Shown: positions 24,713 through 34,470, counted from the stretch's first letter. The stretch is DNA of 64,000 nucleotides from Methanolapillus ohkumae (GCF_032594355.1 NZ_CP131061.1:1831113-1895112), one strand, 5' to 3'. Notes: generated by a model from the letters alone, not told the origin. Numbers and translations: made by a program.

Positions 24713-26215
24713 TCAGCCTTTTATGACACCAATCGGAATCAGACGCGCGACTTTACAAGCGATTCCAAGCTGATCCACGACATCCACCACTTCGTCGCTG
24801 GGCTTGTAAACGCTGGGCGCCTCTTCGGCAATCACCGAAGGTTTGTCGGCCCGAACCGTAATTCCCTGACGTTCCAACTCTTTTTGAATTTCTTCGCCGC
24901 TCATGTTGTGTTTCGCTTGTCCGCGTCCCATCACGCGTCCGGCACCATGGCAAGCGCTTCCAAAAGACAATTCCATGGACTTGGGGCCACCTTTTAAAAC
25001 AAAAGAAGGCGTCCCCATGCTTCCCGGAATGAGGACCGGCTGGCCGATATCGCGATAATGGAACGGAACTTCGGCATGTCCGGCCGGAAACGCCCGGGTG
25101 GCGCCTTTTCGGTGAACATAAACATCTTTCTTTTTGCCGTCAACGACGTGCGTTTCATATTTCGCGACATTGTGCGCCACATCATACAAAAGCTTCATGC
25201 CAAGCTCATCGACATCTTTTCCGTAAAAGTTTTCAAAAACCTCACGCGTCCAATGCATGATCACTTGACGGTTCGCCCATGCGTAATTCGCGCCGCAAAT
25301 CATCGCTTCAAAATAATCCTGCGCTTCCTTAGACTGCGCCGGCGCACATGCCAACTGCTTGTCCGGAATCGAAATTTTATATTTTTTGACTGCTTCATTC
25401 AGATTCTGCAAATGGTCGGTACAAATTTGGTGGCCGGCACCGCGGGAACCGCAATGAATCATGACGTTGACCTGGCCTTCATAAAGACCATAAGCTGCCG
25501 CCGCCACCGGATCGTAAATTTTGTCCACATACTGGATTTCCAAAAAGTGATTTCCACTGCCAAGCGTCCCGAATTGCGGACGTCCGCGCTGACGCGCTTT
25601 GGTTCCGACTTTGTCCGGACTGCCGCCGGTCATAAATCCGCCGGATTCGCAATTTTTCGTATCATCCTCGATTCCGTAACCGGATTCCACGGCCCATTCC
25701 GAGCCATGCAAAAACGCGTCCGTTAATTGAACATCATTCACCCTGAATTGTCCTTTGGAGCCGACCCCGGATGGAATTTTATGAAACAGGTTTTCCGTCA
25801 GCGTCTTGATGTGCGGTACCACTTCTTCCCGAGATAAACTTGTTTTCATCAGGCGGACGCCGCAATTAATATCAAATCCGACGCCTCCGGGACTGATGAT
25901 GCCTTCTTCCGGATCAAACGCCGCAACGCCGCCGATGGTAAAACCGTATCCCAAATGAACATCGGGCATCGCCATTGAGTAATCCAAAATTCCGGGAAGC
26001 ATGGAAACATTTGCGATTTGATCGATGGTTGCCAAGTCAATGCTGGACAATAATTTTTCCGACAAAAAAATGCGGCCGGGAACACGCATTCCGGGAAGGC
26101 GGGACGCTGGAATGTCCCATGTGTTGTCATTGACCCGGGTGAGTACATTTAAAACGTCTTGAGGAGCAAAATCCGAATCATCTGCCGGATCTCCTTTTTC
26201 CTGATTTTGTGTCAT
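24713..26215 (-). CDS. rtcB: RNA-splicing ligase RtcB
   Basis: A 500-residue GTP-dependent RNA ligase that joins 2',3'-cyclic phosphate or 3'-phosphate ends to 5'-OH ends, used for tRNA exon ligation in archaea. Manganese-site and guanylylation motifs are visible: GVGFDINCGVRL, GTLGSGNHFLEI, IHCGSRGAGHQ, and the guanylylated His in FGSACHGAGRVMGR. The length matches inteinless archaeal RtcB. The N-terminal 25 residues are acidic and variable. Archease, its activator, is encoded 2 kb away at 28158. Stop is TGA. Confidence 0.95.
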   Translation of the reverse strand: MTQNQEKGDPADDSDFAPQDVLNVLTRVNDNTWDIPASRLPGMRVPGRIFLSEKLLSSIDLATIDQIANVSMLPGILDYSMAMPDVHLGYGFTIGGVAAFDPEEGIISPGGVGFDINCGVRLMKTSLSREEVVPHIKTLTENLFHKIPSGVGSKGQFRVNDVQLTDAFLHGSEWAVESGYGIEDDTKNCESGGFMTGGSPDKVGTKARQRGRPQFGTLGSGNHFLEIQYVDKIYDPVAAAAYGLYEGQVNVMIHCGSRGAGHQICTDHLQNLNEAVKKYKISIPDKQLACAPAQSKEAQDYFEAMICGANYAWANRQVIMHWTREVFENFYGKDVDELGMKLLYDVAHNVAKYETHVVDGKKKDVYVHRKGATRAFPAGHAEVPFHYRDIGQPVLIPGSMGTPSFVLKGGPKSMELSFGSACHGAGRVMGRGQAKHNMSGEEIQKELERQGITVRADKPSVIAEEAPSVYKPSDEVVDVVDQLGIACKVARLIPIGVIKG

Positions 26216-26419
26216 AATTTTTTCAAACCGTTGAATAGAATAAATCTTTTTGAAAATGTAAATTTTAAAGTATGAATTTTGAAATGTGAATTTTAAAAAT
26301 GTGAATTTTAAAAATGTGAATTTTAAAGTATGAATTGAAAAATATGAATTTTGAAATGAGAAATATAAATAAGGATAATCATTCTTTGATTTAATTGTTT
26401 GTTATGAAAAAACAGAAAA
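26216..26419. repeat. Minisatellite in the rtcB/CoA-transferase divergent spacer
   Basis: Bases 26255-26370 repeat a 17-18 bp unit (TGTGAATTTTAAAAA and variants AAGTATGAATTTTGAAA) about six times. No gene. It separates two divergent genes, so promoter activity could vary with repeat number. Confidence 0.65.
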
Positions 26420-28048
26420 ATGTTTGATAAAATTCGAATCATGAAAGGGGATGACAGTTTGTTTAAATTTATGTCGGCGGATGAGGCGGTGGGTTTAATT
26501 CAAGATGGAAATGTGATTGGAGTGAATGCGTTTTTATCCATTTCCAATCCGACCGAACTTCATTTGGCCTTGACGCGCCGGTTTCAAAAAACAAAAAGCC
26601 CACGTAACTTAACGGTTTTTTGTTCCGCGGGATTTGGAGATTGGAAGGAGAATTCGCCGATTGAAGGATACATTCAAGATGGGGCGGTTTCGTGCGCGAT
26701 TTTGGGACATTTGGGATCTATGCCGACCGCTGCCAAAAGAATAGGGATGGAAGAAATTGAAGGATATAATTTGCCGCTTGGAACCATGTCCCATATGATC
26801 CGGGCGGCCGCCGGCGGAAAAGAATTTTATGCCACTCGAATCGGATTAAATTTATTCACCGATCCGGATGTCGGCGGATACCAACTCAACCGCATTTCAA
26901 AAACGGATTGGGTTTCTAAAACAAAAATCGGCGGCAAACCCTATCTTTTGTACAAAACCCCGGAAATCGACATTGCCTTTATCAAAGGAACCAGTTCCGA
27001 CGCTTTGGGAAATATTTCATTTGAGAAGGAATGCGCAACCGTTGACGCGCTTGCGCTCGCGCAAGCGGTGCACCGGCGGGGCGGAAAAGTGATTGTGCAA
27101 GTGGAGCGTGTCATTTCCAATCATTTGCGTCCCCGCAATGTGATTGTTCCCGGAATTTTGGTGGACGCGATTGTCGTTTGTTCCAACCAAAGCCAGCTCG
27201 TGAGCGTTCACGGGTATGAGCCGACATATTCGGGAGACACTTACATTCCACCGCAGGAACTGAGTGATTGGGCAAAAGCAAAAGAGAAAAACGCGTCCAA
27301 TCTTAATGATCCGGAGCGTCTGTTAGTCGCGTCCCGTGCGTTTTTGGAATTGTCGGCCGGCCAAGTCGCAAACATCGGGATTGGAATTCCGGAGGCGGTC
27401 GCTGTCGTCGCTGCCAAAGAAGGGCTTTTAAAAGATATTACGCTGACGGTGGAATCCGGTGCGATCGGCGGCCTCCCGGCATCCGGGATTTCTTTTGGCG
27501 CTGCGAGTGGCGCAGACACGATTTACGATATGTCGCAACAATTTGATTTTTATGATGGCGGCGGCCTGGATATTTGTTTTATTGGTGCTTTAGAAATTGA
27601 TGCTCTCGGAAATGTGAACGGTCACATGTCCGCCGGAAGAATGACGGGAATCGGCGGCTTTGCCAACATTACGCAATCAACACCGGTTGTCGTTTTTTGT
27701 GCGACGTTTAGTGCGGGCGGCCTTTTAATCAAAATTGAAAATAAAGACGGAAATGGACATGAAAAACTCAAAATCGTAACGGAGGGAAAGTATCCAAAGT
27801 TTGTTCAAAATGTCCGGTCAGTCAGTTTTAGCGCCAAAAACGCACAGGAGTCCGGCCAAAAGGTTCTTTATATTACGGAAAGATGTGTTTTTCAATTGAC
27901 TGGTGCCGGCTTGATGCTGACGGAAATCGTGGACGGCATTGATTTGAAGCGGGATATTTTAGACCGTCTTCCATTTGACGTATTGATTTCACCGGATTTA
28001 AAAACAATTCCGGCAAAACTAGTCGGAGACAAAGAAGAATTCAAATAA
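26420..28048 (+). CDS. Acyl-CoA:acetate/acetoacetate CoA-transferase, fused subunits (YdiF type)
   Basis: A 542-residue protein with both class I CoA-transferase halves in one chain. The first half starts FMSADEAVGLIQDGNVIGVN and includes KGTSSDALGNISFEKE; the second holds GIGIPEAVA and the catalytic Glu motif TVESGAIGGLPASG, then GALEIDALGNVNGHM. It moves CoA between short acyl-CoAs and acids such as acetate or propionate through a glutamyl-CoA intermediate; exact substrates are unknown. Both ATG 26420 and ATG 26441 lack a clear ribosome site. It is divergent from rtcB. Stop is TAA. Confidence 0.85.
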   Translation: MFDKIRIMKGDDSLFKFMSADEAVGLIQDGNVIGVNAFLSISNPTELHLALTRRFQKTKSPRNLTVFCSAGFGDWKENSPIEGYIQDGAVSCAILGHLGSMPTAAKRIGMEEIEGYNLPLGTMSHMIRAAAGGKEFYATRIGLNLFTDPDVGGYQLNRISKTDWVSKTKIGGKPYLLYKTPEIDIAFIKGTSSDALGNISFEKECATVDALALAQAVHRRGGKVIVQVERVISNHLRPRNVIVPGILVDAIVVCSNQSQLVSVHGYEPTYSGDTYIPPQELSDWAKAKEKNASNLNDPERLLVASRAFLELSAGQVANIGIGIPEAVAVVAAKEGLLKDITLTVESGAIGGLPASGISFGAASGADTIYDMSQQFDFYDGGGLDICFIGALEIDALGNVNGHMSAGRMTGIGGFANITQSTPVVVFCATFSAGGLLIKIENKDGNGHEKLKIVTEGKYPKFVQNVRSVSFSAKNAQESGQKVLYITERCVFQLTGAGLMLTEIVDGIDLKRDILDRLPFDVLISPDLKTIPAKLVGDKEEFK

Positions 28049-28157
28049 AAAAAATTCAAATTAATTTTTTCGGCAAAAATAAAATCCGATGCGTTGTTTT
28101 TGTGGATAAATGAAAAATTGGTGCTGTCATATACGGTGGCGACGCCTCAAAATAATA

Positions 28158-28616
28158 TCAAAGATCTAAAACAACTTCCGTTTCAAACCCGAAAGCCGTT
28201 TTTTCAACTCGGATTCCGTTATAGGTCACTGCTTTGACTTCCGTCCTGAAATTTTGTTTGGACGAATCAACGGGTTCTCCGAAAACTTGGAATGAAACAA
28301 TCCATCCGTCTTCTTTTTTGCGGAGCGCGTTTACCCGGACCGTTCCAAAAAGTGTTTCTTTTGCGTCGAATAAAAAAAGGATTTCCGACAAAAACCGAAC
28401 CAATAGGTCTTCCAATTCCGGCGCGAAAATTTCCGCCTGAAATTCGACCTCGTGGGATAGGCCGGAAATGTCCGCAATGACATTGAGCATCGCCAATGCC
28501 GAATTTTCAAAAACGTTCTCCAATGAAAACCCGTAGGCAATAAACCGAGTATCTGCGATGTGATCAAGATAAATAAAAGGCGGGTGGTTTGCGGATTTGC
28601 CGGAATCAGATGTCAT
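28158..28616 (-). CDS. Archease
   Basis: A 152-residue protein of the archease family, which speeds RtcB guanylylation and turnover in tRNA splicing. YLDHIADTRFIAYGFSLENV near the N-terminus carries the conserved His and Asp of the metal site, and LEDLLVRFLSEILFLFDAKE is the conserved central helix. The C-terminal KAVTYNGIRVEKTAFGFETE matches the family end with its Asp/Glu ligand region. The first 12 residues are a variable extension. rtcB lies 2 kb to the left on the same strand, separated by an opposite-strand gene. Stop is TGA. Confidence 0.9.
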   Translation of the reverse strand: MTSDSGKSANHPPFIYLDHIADTRFIAYGFSLENVFENSALAMLNVIADISGLSHEVEFQAEIFAPELEDLLVRFLSEILFLFDAKETLFGTVRVNALRKKEDGWIVSFQVFGEPVDSSKQNFRTEVKAVTYNGIRVEKTAFGFETEVVLDL

Positions 28617-28708
28617 TGTTTCAACTGTTTTTGATTTGAATATGCTTTTAATTTGAATGCATTTTTGATTGCATGATTGCGTTTTGATTGCGTTTTTAAT
28701 TTGTAAAA

Positions 28709-29407
28709 TTACCTGTTGTCGTCATTTGATTGAATTTCCTGCATCTTACTTTTTTCTTCGGCTTTGATGGCTTTCCAAATGTGGTAAATGCGTTGGAATG
28801 CTGTGACGTGAGAGAAAATCGCGATGATGACCATGACCCATCCTAAAAATGACAATCCATACAATAAAAAGGAGTGGTCGTAAATTGCAATGTAAATGAT
28901 ATCCAAAAGGGTTCCGACCAAAATGATAATTAGGCGGTCGGCACGCCCCATGATTCCGCCGTAATAGCGCCCAATATCCATGGCTTGCGCTTGTGTTCCA
29001 AGGTAGCTGGTTAAAAGAACGCCGACAATCGCGATGAGACCGATTTGCCAAGGACAAAGGCCGCCAAAAATAATGCCACCAATGATGAAAACATCGGCAT
29101 AGCGGTCAATAACGTGATCTAAAAAGTCTCCTTTTTTGCCGGCAATTCCCATCATGCGCGCGACCGCACCGTCAAATGCGTCCAATCCGGAATTAATCAG
29201 CACACAAACGCCGGCCGCAAAAAGCATCCAGACCGGCTCAAATGTTGTTGTGGTTCCGGCCAAATAAAAAAAGATGCCGGCAATGAGTGAAAAAACCAAA
29301 GAAACAATGGAAAGTGTGTCCGGCGTAACTTTATATTTTGCCAAACGGGATGCGACCGGATTGATGATTTTTTTGGTGAAATAAGGTCTTAAAGAGTCGG
29401 CTGCCAT
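28709..29407 (-). CDS. CDP-alcohol phosphatidyltransferase, probably archaetidylinositol-phosphate synthase-like
   Basis: A 232-residue membrane enzyme. The signature D-x2-DG-x2-AR-x8-G-x3-D-x3-D is complete in DAFDGAVARMMGIAGKKGDF followed by LDHVIDRYAD. About six membrane helices are visible. It would join CDP-archaeol with a head group such as inositol phosphate to form polar lipids. The substrate cannot be fixed by eye. It is downstream of, and parallel to, the class II aldolase gene with a 220-base gap. Stop is TAA. Confidence 0.85.
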   Translation of the reverse strand: MAADSLRPYFTKKIINPVASRLAKYKVTPDTLSIVSLVFSLIAGIFFYLAGTTTTFEPVWMLFAAGVCVLINSGLDAFDGAVARMMGIAGKKGDFLDHVIDRYADVFIIGGIIFGGLCPWQIGLIAIVGVLLTSYLGTQAQAMDIGRYYGGIMGRADRLIIILVGTLLDIIYIAIYDHSFLLYGLSFLGWVMVIIAIFSHVTAFQRIYHIWKAIKAEEKSKMQEIQSNDDNR

Positions 29408-29629
29408 TGAATATTTCTCCGCAATTAAAGGGATGATGAAACTGGATGAATTTTATTTTTCGCGCTTTCCAATTTTGATTTTATTTTGATTTTATTTTGG
29501 TTTTATTTTTGATTTTATGGATGGACTCATTATTAAATTGATTTATAAATAATATTCAATAAATAAAAATTTTTGGATGCTTATTTTGGATGAAAACATT
29601 ATGCTCAAACAAAAACATAAACATTTTGC

Positions 29630-30334
29630 TTAAAACAGATTCTTTGCCGACGCATACAGATATTTTATTTTGGACGCGTATTCCAATTGTGTTGTGATCC
29701 GGTAAGCTTCTTTGAGTGTGTTTCCGATTGCAATTGTCCCATGTCCACAGATAATGATTCCTGAAAGGTTTGAGTTTAAATTTGAATGTGAGTTAACACC
29801 GCTGCAAAATGCGTCTGCCGCATTTTTTGCAAGTTCTACGCTTCCGATTCCGCCGGTTACAATTGGGATTTCCCCGAGGAAAAGCTTTCCTTCGCTGTCA
29901 ATCGGAATCAGAGATGAATTCCCAATTTCGGTTTCCAGGATGGACATCACCACCGAATACGGACAATGCGCGTGAAGAATGGCTTTTGCGTTTGTTTTTT
30001 GATAAATCATCCGATGGATAGGCGTTTCCGATGACGCTAATTTTTCCGCAGGGGATTTTTCCATGGCGGATTTTTCCGCGACGGATTTTTCTGTGGCGGA
30101 TTTTTCTGTGGCGGATTTTTTAACAGCCATGTTTCCCGCCTCTGCTTTGTATTTTTCCGGATAAAGAGGAACTTCAATGATGCCATTTTTGTCAATTTCA
30201 TCCAAGGCAACGCCTGTTTTTGTAATCACAAAGGTTTCGCCGGAACCGGACAAAACGCTCATGTTTCCGAAATTGGATTCGACCAAGCCGGAGGAGACGA
30301 CTTTTTGTCCAACGGACTGAAATTCCTGCCACAT
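29630..30334 (-). CDS. Class II aldolase/adducin family protein (FucA-like)
   Basis: A 234-residue zinc-dependent sugar-phosphate aldolase or related lyase. The start SGLVESNFGNMSVL is the conserved substrate loop; zinc ligands are HAHCPYS (HxH) and ICGHGTIAIG (His). Near ETPIH the catalytic Glu region is present. In methanogens these act on fuculose-, ribulose- or methylthioribulose-phosphates; the substrate is open. Residues about 70-100 are a KSATE/KSAME repeat insertion from a 15-bp unit. A second low-complexity patch (SGVNSHSNLNSNLSG) precedes the last His motif. No ribosome site is obvious. Stop is TAA. Confidence 0.85.
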   Translation of the reverse strand: MWQEFQSVGQKVVSSGLVESNFGNMSVLSGSGETFVITKTGVALDEIDKNGIIEVPLYPEKYKAEAGNMAVKKSATEKSATEKSVAEKSAMEKSPAEKLASSETPIHRMIYQKTNAKAILHAHCPYSVVMSILETEIGNSSLIPIDSEGKLFLGEIPIVTGGIGSVELAKNAADAFCSGVNSHSNLNSNLSGIIICGHGTIAIGNTLKEAYRITTQLEYASKIKYLYASAKNLF

Positions 30335-30475
30335 TTTTTAACTTCCCATCCCAAAATGATTCGACAAAATGATTCTGATGCATCTAAATAATTCAAAAAA
30401 ATATAAAAGTATCCGAAAAAAGCAAGAATCATAAGATTTATTAAGAAGGATGGTATTAAGGGTTTGTTCCAAAAT

Positions 30476-30547
30476 GCCTCGTTAGCTCAGCGGTGGAGCG
30501 AGTGATTTGTAATCACTAGGTCGCGTGTTCAAATCACGCACGGGGCT
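30476..30547 (+). tRNA. tRNA-Thr (anticodon TGT)
   Basis: Acceptor GCCTCGT pairs with ACGGGGC (one G-U pair), D-arm AGCTC..GAGC, anticodon stem AGTGA/TCACT with loop TTTGTAA and anticodon TGT, T-arm GCGTG/CACGC with loop TTCAAAT. The discriminator is T and CCA is not encoded. A T-rich tail follows directly. Confidence 0.95.
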
Positions 30548-30788
30548 TTTTCTGTTTTCTTTTTTTCAATTTTTTTTGAGCTTTTGTTTGATAACTAGAT
30601 TTGTTTTAAATTTTGTGAATTGCAAATCCAAACGTTTTATGTTTATTTATATATATTTAATAAAATAAAATGATGAAAAAAATATATAATATTAAATTTA
30701 TGGATTAGTTAGCCTCACTTCAATGGGGCATTTGTAACAGAGTTAAATCAAAGTAAAGAGGTTATAAAATGTAAAAGAGGTTATGAAA

Positions 30789-31982
30789 ATGAAAAAACAA
30801 TTAGAATTGCTACTTTTAGTCTGTCTATTTTTTGTAATTTTTACAAATCCTGTAAATGCTCAAGAGATTAATTATGCTAATGGAATTCAAAATGAATCTC
30901 ATATAAACATCAGTTTTGATCCTAATAGCAATTTTAACAATTCTGAAAAAAGTGAAATTGCAGCAGCATCGAATTCATGGGAGCAAACCGGAATTGCATT
31001 GAATATGGCTCGAACCCCGATGTTTTACAACAGCAGTACTTATAATACTACAGATGGTGTTTCTTTCAAAAAAGGGTATATCAGTGGTACTCCTATAGCT
31101 AATTGTGCATATAATCTAGCCGATAGCCAAACGGTTAAAAGTTCACACATAACATTTTCAACAAACACAAGTTATTCTTGGACGACAAATATTGGGGAAG
31201 CTAATGGAAGTGAAGATGTATGGATATGGGATGTTCAATCAGTTGCTTTACATGAACTTGGTCATAGCTTAGGACTCGGCCACTTTTCAAATTTTGACGC
31301 AGTTATGTATGCACAAATGGCTGTTTATGGAAAGAGAAATGTAACAGTTCACGATAAATTTTATTTGACTCAGATATATGACTCTTCAAGTTTATCAGCT
31401 TCTTCTAATTACTGGATTTCACAAGGTTTGACATTTCAACCTAATGAAAATCATTTGAATTTGAGACAAAGCCCAGTCGAAAAAGAAAAAAGTTATGATA
31501 TCGAACTTGGCATGGATATATTTTACCCAGCATTTGATGATGAACAAATGGTAAATGTATCTGATTTAATTGTTAAAGGCCGTGTCAAAGAAATCACCCC
31601 TTCTTGGTGGAATACCTCTGATGGAAAGGCACCTCCTATTGAAAATATGCTTGAATATAGTTTATTCCATGATGTTATTATTGAAGTTGAGGAAACTTTC
31701 AAAGGAAATATTACAGGAAAATCACAGGAAATTATTATTCGGCAGGCTGGTGGAACATTAGATAATGTCCGACAAACAACTTCGGTTCCTCAATATTATG
31801 AAGATGAAGAAGTTATATTGTATTTAGTTGAAGAAGCATTGTCAGACAAAACTGGTTTGAAATATTATACCCAAATCAGTGAAAAAGGTCAAATTTTTAT
31901 TATTGAAGAAAATTTCGCTGTAAACGGTCTCGGACAAGAAATCAATATTCAGGAAAATGTTGTGTCACAAATTGAAAAATGA
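30789..31982 (+). CDS. Secreted matrixin-like zinc metalloprotease
   Basis: About 397 residues with a signal peptide (QLELLLLVCLFFVIFTNPVNA). The catalytic zinc site HELGHSLGLGHFSNFDAVMY gives HExxHxxGxxH plus a Met-turn (VMYA), the metzincin/M10 signature, near residue 155. A second domain (about 245-397) has VSDLIVKGRVKEI and a beta-rich EVEETFKGNITGK region typical of secreted bacterial and archaeal modules. ATG 30789 is chosen because GAGGTT is then seven bases upstream. Two GLUG surface genes follow in the same direction, 77 bases after its stop, so co-expression is likely; it could process surface or host proteins (inference). Stop is TGA. Confidence 0.85.
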   Translation: MKKQLELLLLVCLFFVIFTNPVNAQEINYANGIQNESHINISFDPNSNFNNSEKSEIAAASNSWEQTGIALNMARTPMFYNSSTYNTTDGVSFKKGYISGTPIANCAYNLADSQTVKSSHITFSTNTSYSWTTNIGEANGSEDVWIWDVQSVALHELGHSLGLGHFSNFDAVMYAQMAVYGKRNVTVHDKFYLTQIYDSSSLSASSNYWISQGLTFQPNENHLNLRQSPVEKEKSYDIELGMDIFYPAFDDEQMVNVSDLIVKGRVKEITPSWWNTSDGKAPPIENMLEYSLFHDVIIEVEETFKGNITGKSQEIIIRQAGGTLDNVRQTTSVPQYYEDEEVILYLVEEALSDKTGLKYYTQISEKGQIFIIEENFAVNGLGQEINIQENVVSQIEK

Positions 31983-32059
31983 GGACATGTAATAAATTGA
32001 AACACGAAGAATTGTAAGATTAAACAATATTTAAAAATCCAAAATAAGAGGGGATGTTT

Positions 32060-33130
32060 ATGAAAATAAAAATATTTCTTCTTTTATTTTTTTTAGTTTT
32101 TTTAACGACCTCAATTTCCACATCAGAAGCAGAAGAGATCCAACCCATATCCATGAATCCGGTTTATGTTGCCGACGACTTGAAAAAAATCGGTGGCGAA
32201 TGGGGATATAATGAAAACATTATTTTGATGAATGATATTGAAATCGTCGATGAAACATGGCGGCCGATTGGATATATCGGAAAACCGTTTACCGGAGATG
32301 TTTTTGGAGGAAACCATACAATAACATTTACAAAGGATACGAAATTTGTTCAATTTTCGGGATCGACTGATGCAAATGGGTATGGTTTATTCGGCAACGT
32401 TTACGGCATCAAAATCGAAAATTTAAATATAATTACAAAAGGGAATGTAACCGGTGAAAATAATGCCGGCCTGCTTGCCGGCGTTGCCGGTGGGAGTAGC
32501 AGTGATCCGACCATCATTTTTAATTGCTCTGTTCGTGGTGATGAAAACGTATCCGTCAACGGAAAAGATAATGTTGGCGGCTTGATCGGATCTTTTGTCA
32601 ACGGAACGATGAAAAATTGTTCCTCAAATGTTTCCACTCATGCTGAAACAAACAACGTCGGCGGTTTAATTGGATATTCTTACCTGTGTAATATTTCCGC
32701 CGTATCTGCCACAGGCTCCGTAAAAGCCGGAAAAAACAATTCCGGCGGCTTGATCGGATATGATTATTTCAGCAAAATTTTGAATTCTTATGCAACCGGA
32801 ATCGTCAGTGCCGGTGAAGGAAATGCCGGTGGATTTTTGGGCTATGCTCAAGACGCAACGAAAATTTCATACTGCACCGCCACTGGAACGGTTGAATCGC
32901 CAAAAAAAACCGGTTTTATCGGTGGATGGGATGAAGAAAATAAACCAATTGTTACCGGAAGTTTCTACCGTGAAACGGAAGTGGATTTGAACAATCCAGC
33001 TGGTTTGGAAAAAGAAAATTACAAAAATTACAAAATATTCATTGCCGTTGCCGTTGGTTTAGTTTTAACCGGCATTCTATTGATTTTTGCCGTCAAAATC
33101 CGGTCCGGTAAAAAACAAAGGGAGTTGTGA
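32060..33130 (+). CDS. GLUG-repeat surface protein with C-terminal anchor
   Basis: About 356 residues. The signal peptide is KIKIFLLLFFLVFLTTSIS. GLUG units include GGLIGSFVNGTMKNCSSNVS, GGLIGYSYLCNISAVSATGS and GGFLGYAQDATKISYCTATG. A transmembrane helix (IFIAVAVGLVLTGILLIFAV) and a basic tail (KIRSGKKQREL) form the C-terminal anchor. ATG 32060 is preferred to ATG 32054 since GAGGGG is then eight bases away. It overlaps or abuts the next gene, a paralog. Stop is TGA. Confidence 0.82.
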   Translation: MKIKIFLLLFFLVFLTTSISTSEAEEIQPISMNPVYVADDLKKIGGEWGYNENIILMNDIEIVDETWRPIGYIGKPFTGDVFGGNHTITFTKDTKFVQFSGSTDANGYGLFGNVYGIKIENLNIITKGNVTGENNAGLLAGVAGGSSSDPTIIFNCSVRGDENVSVNGKDNVGGLIGSFVNGTMKNCSSNVSTHAETNNVGGLIGYSYLCNISAVSATGSVKAGKNNSGGLIGYDYFSKILNSYATGIVSAGEGNAGGFLGYAQDATKISYCTATGTVESPKKTGFIGGWDEENKPIVTGSFYRETEVDLNNPAGLEKENYKNYKIFIAVAVGLVLTGILLIFAVKIRSGKKQREL

Positions 33131-33135
33131 TTCCG

Positions 33136-34110
33136 ATGAAAATAAAAACATGTCTTCTCTTGTTTATTATTTCAACGCTTATTTTCAGCATAAATCCGGG
33201 TTTGGCAGACGATTCAAAACTTGAAAAAACAGAAAAGCCGGAAATGCCCGAATTTCATAGGGTTCAGACAGCGGATGATTTTAAAAAAATCGGCAACGAC
33301 TGGGGACTTGATGGAAAATATACTTTGATTGCCGACATTGAAATCGTGGATGAAACCTGGCAGCCGATCGGGTCCGCGAGCCGCCCGTTTACCGGAAGTT
33401 TTTCCGGTCAATTCTTTACGATTACATTTTCCAAGGACACAAAACTGATTCAGCCGGATGGTCCGGAAACGAACGGTGAGGCAAACGGATATGGATTGTT
33501 TGGCAATGTTGAAGGGGAAGCTCAAATTCATAATCTGACGGTCATTTTGAAAGGAAATATGACCGGTGAAAACAATGTCGGCCCGCTGGTTGGAATCGTT
33601 GACCGGCCTGATGTCAACCGATCAATTGCCTTTTGGAATTGTTCCGTTCAAAGTCAAAATAATGCCATCGTCATCGGAAAAAGTAATGTCGGCGGGATTG
33701 TTGGTTCATGGAAAAATGGAACGATTGAAAATATTTCCTCGGATGTTACCGTCAAAGCCGAATCCGAAAATGCGGGCGGTCTTATTGGAAATGCATATGT
33801 TTGCAACATTTCGGACTCATTTGCAGCGGGCGACGTGAAAGCCGGACAGGAAAATGCCGGCGGTTTGATCGGATATGTAAAAAGCGGCCGGATTTTTAAC
33901 ACTTATGCCGCCGGAAATATCAGTTCCAAAAACAACGTCGGCGGATTTATCGGATACATTTCGGATGAAATAAATTTGTCCTACTGTACTGCAACGGGAG
34001 TCGTCAAAACAGATGAATCCAAAACCAAGACCGGGTTTTTCGGAGGAGAAAACGGCGGAAATAAATCGATTGTAAATGGTTGCTTTTACCGGGGCGTTGA
34101 AGTCAATTAA
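33136..34110 (+). CDS. GLUG-repeat secreted protein without anchor
   Basis: About 324 residues, a paralog of the gene just upstream (shared ADDFKKIGNDWG, IEIVDETWQPIG, GNMTGENNVG, GGLIGNAYVCNISDSFAAGD and YCTATG). The signal peptide is KTCLLLFIISTLIFSINPG. It ends at CFYRGVEVN, the place where the paralog continues into its transmembrane helix, so the anchor is absent and the protein is probably released or held by its partner. ATG 33136 is preferred over GTG 33127, which overlaps the previous stop. Stop is TAA. Confidence 0.8.
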   Translation: MKIKTCLLLFIISTLIFSINPGLADDSKLEKTEKPEMPEFHRVQTADDFKKIGNDWGLDGKYTLIADIEIVDETWQPIGSASRPFTGSFSGQFFTITFSKDTKLIQPDGPETNGEANGYGLFGNVEGEAQIHNLTVILKGNMTGENNVGPLVGIVDRPDVNRSIAFWNCSVQSQNNAIVIGKSNVGGIVGSWKNGTIENISSDVTVKAESENAGGLIGNAYVCNISDSFAAGDVKAGQENAGGLIGYVKSGRIFNTYAAGNISSKNNVGGFIGYISDEINLSYCTATGVVKTDESKTKTGFFGGENGGNKSIVNGCFYRGVEVN

Positions 34111-34212
34111 CCGATAAGCCAAACGCCCGGTATTTTGCAATACAATAAAAGAAGGTGGCAAAAGAAGAATTTGTTTTGAAATATTTTTGTTTTGAAACCG
34201 TTTGAAATAATC

Positions 34213-34470
34213 TTATTTTGAAACAATTTCAATCATTTTTTCCATGTCTTTTGACAAATGAATTTCCGATATTTTTTTGCTGCATTTCCGCCTTTGAACA
34301 ACATATTCATGAGCGAATGCCCGACTCATGAAATTAATTTCTTGAAAATCAACAACAATTTCCTTTGCGGAATTGAGTTCTATTTTTTCAAATAACTCCA
34401 TCGCAGATTCTCGAATAAAAAGAACCGGCGAGATTTCGTTGGCGAGATTTATTTTTTCAATAGAACTCAT
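34213..34470 (-). CDS. STAS-like (DUF4325) protein
   Basis: An 85-residue protein. KEIVVDFQEINFMSRAFAHE matches the DUF4325/STAS-like pattern in which a small protein partners with a GHKL ATPase. ATG 34470 is chosen: AGAGGT lies seven bases upstream and it overlaps the ATPase gene by only 14 bases, while the longer frame from 34521 would overlap by 65. There is no kinase-target Ser in the usual DSSG form. Stop is TAA. Confidence 0.65.
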   Translation of the reverse strand: MSSIEKINLANEISPVLFIRESAMELFEKIELNSAKEIVVDFQEINFMSRAFAHEYVVQRRKCSKKISEIHLSKDMEKMIEIVSK

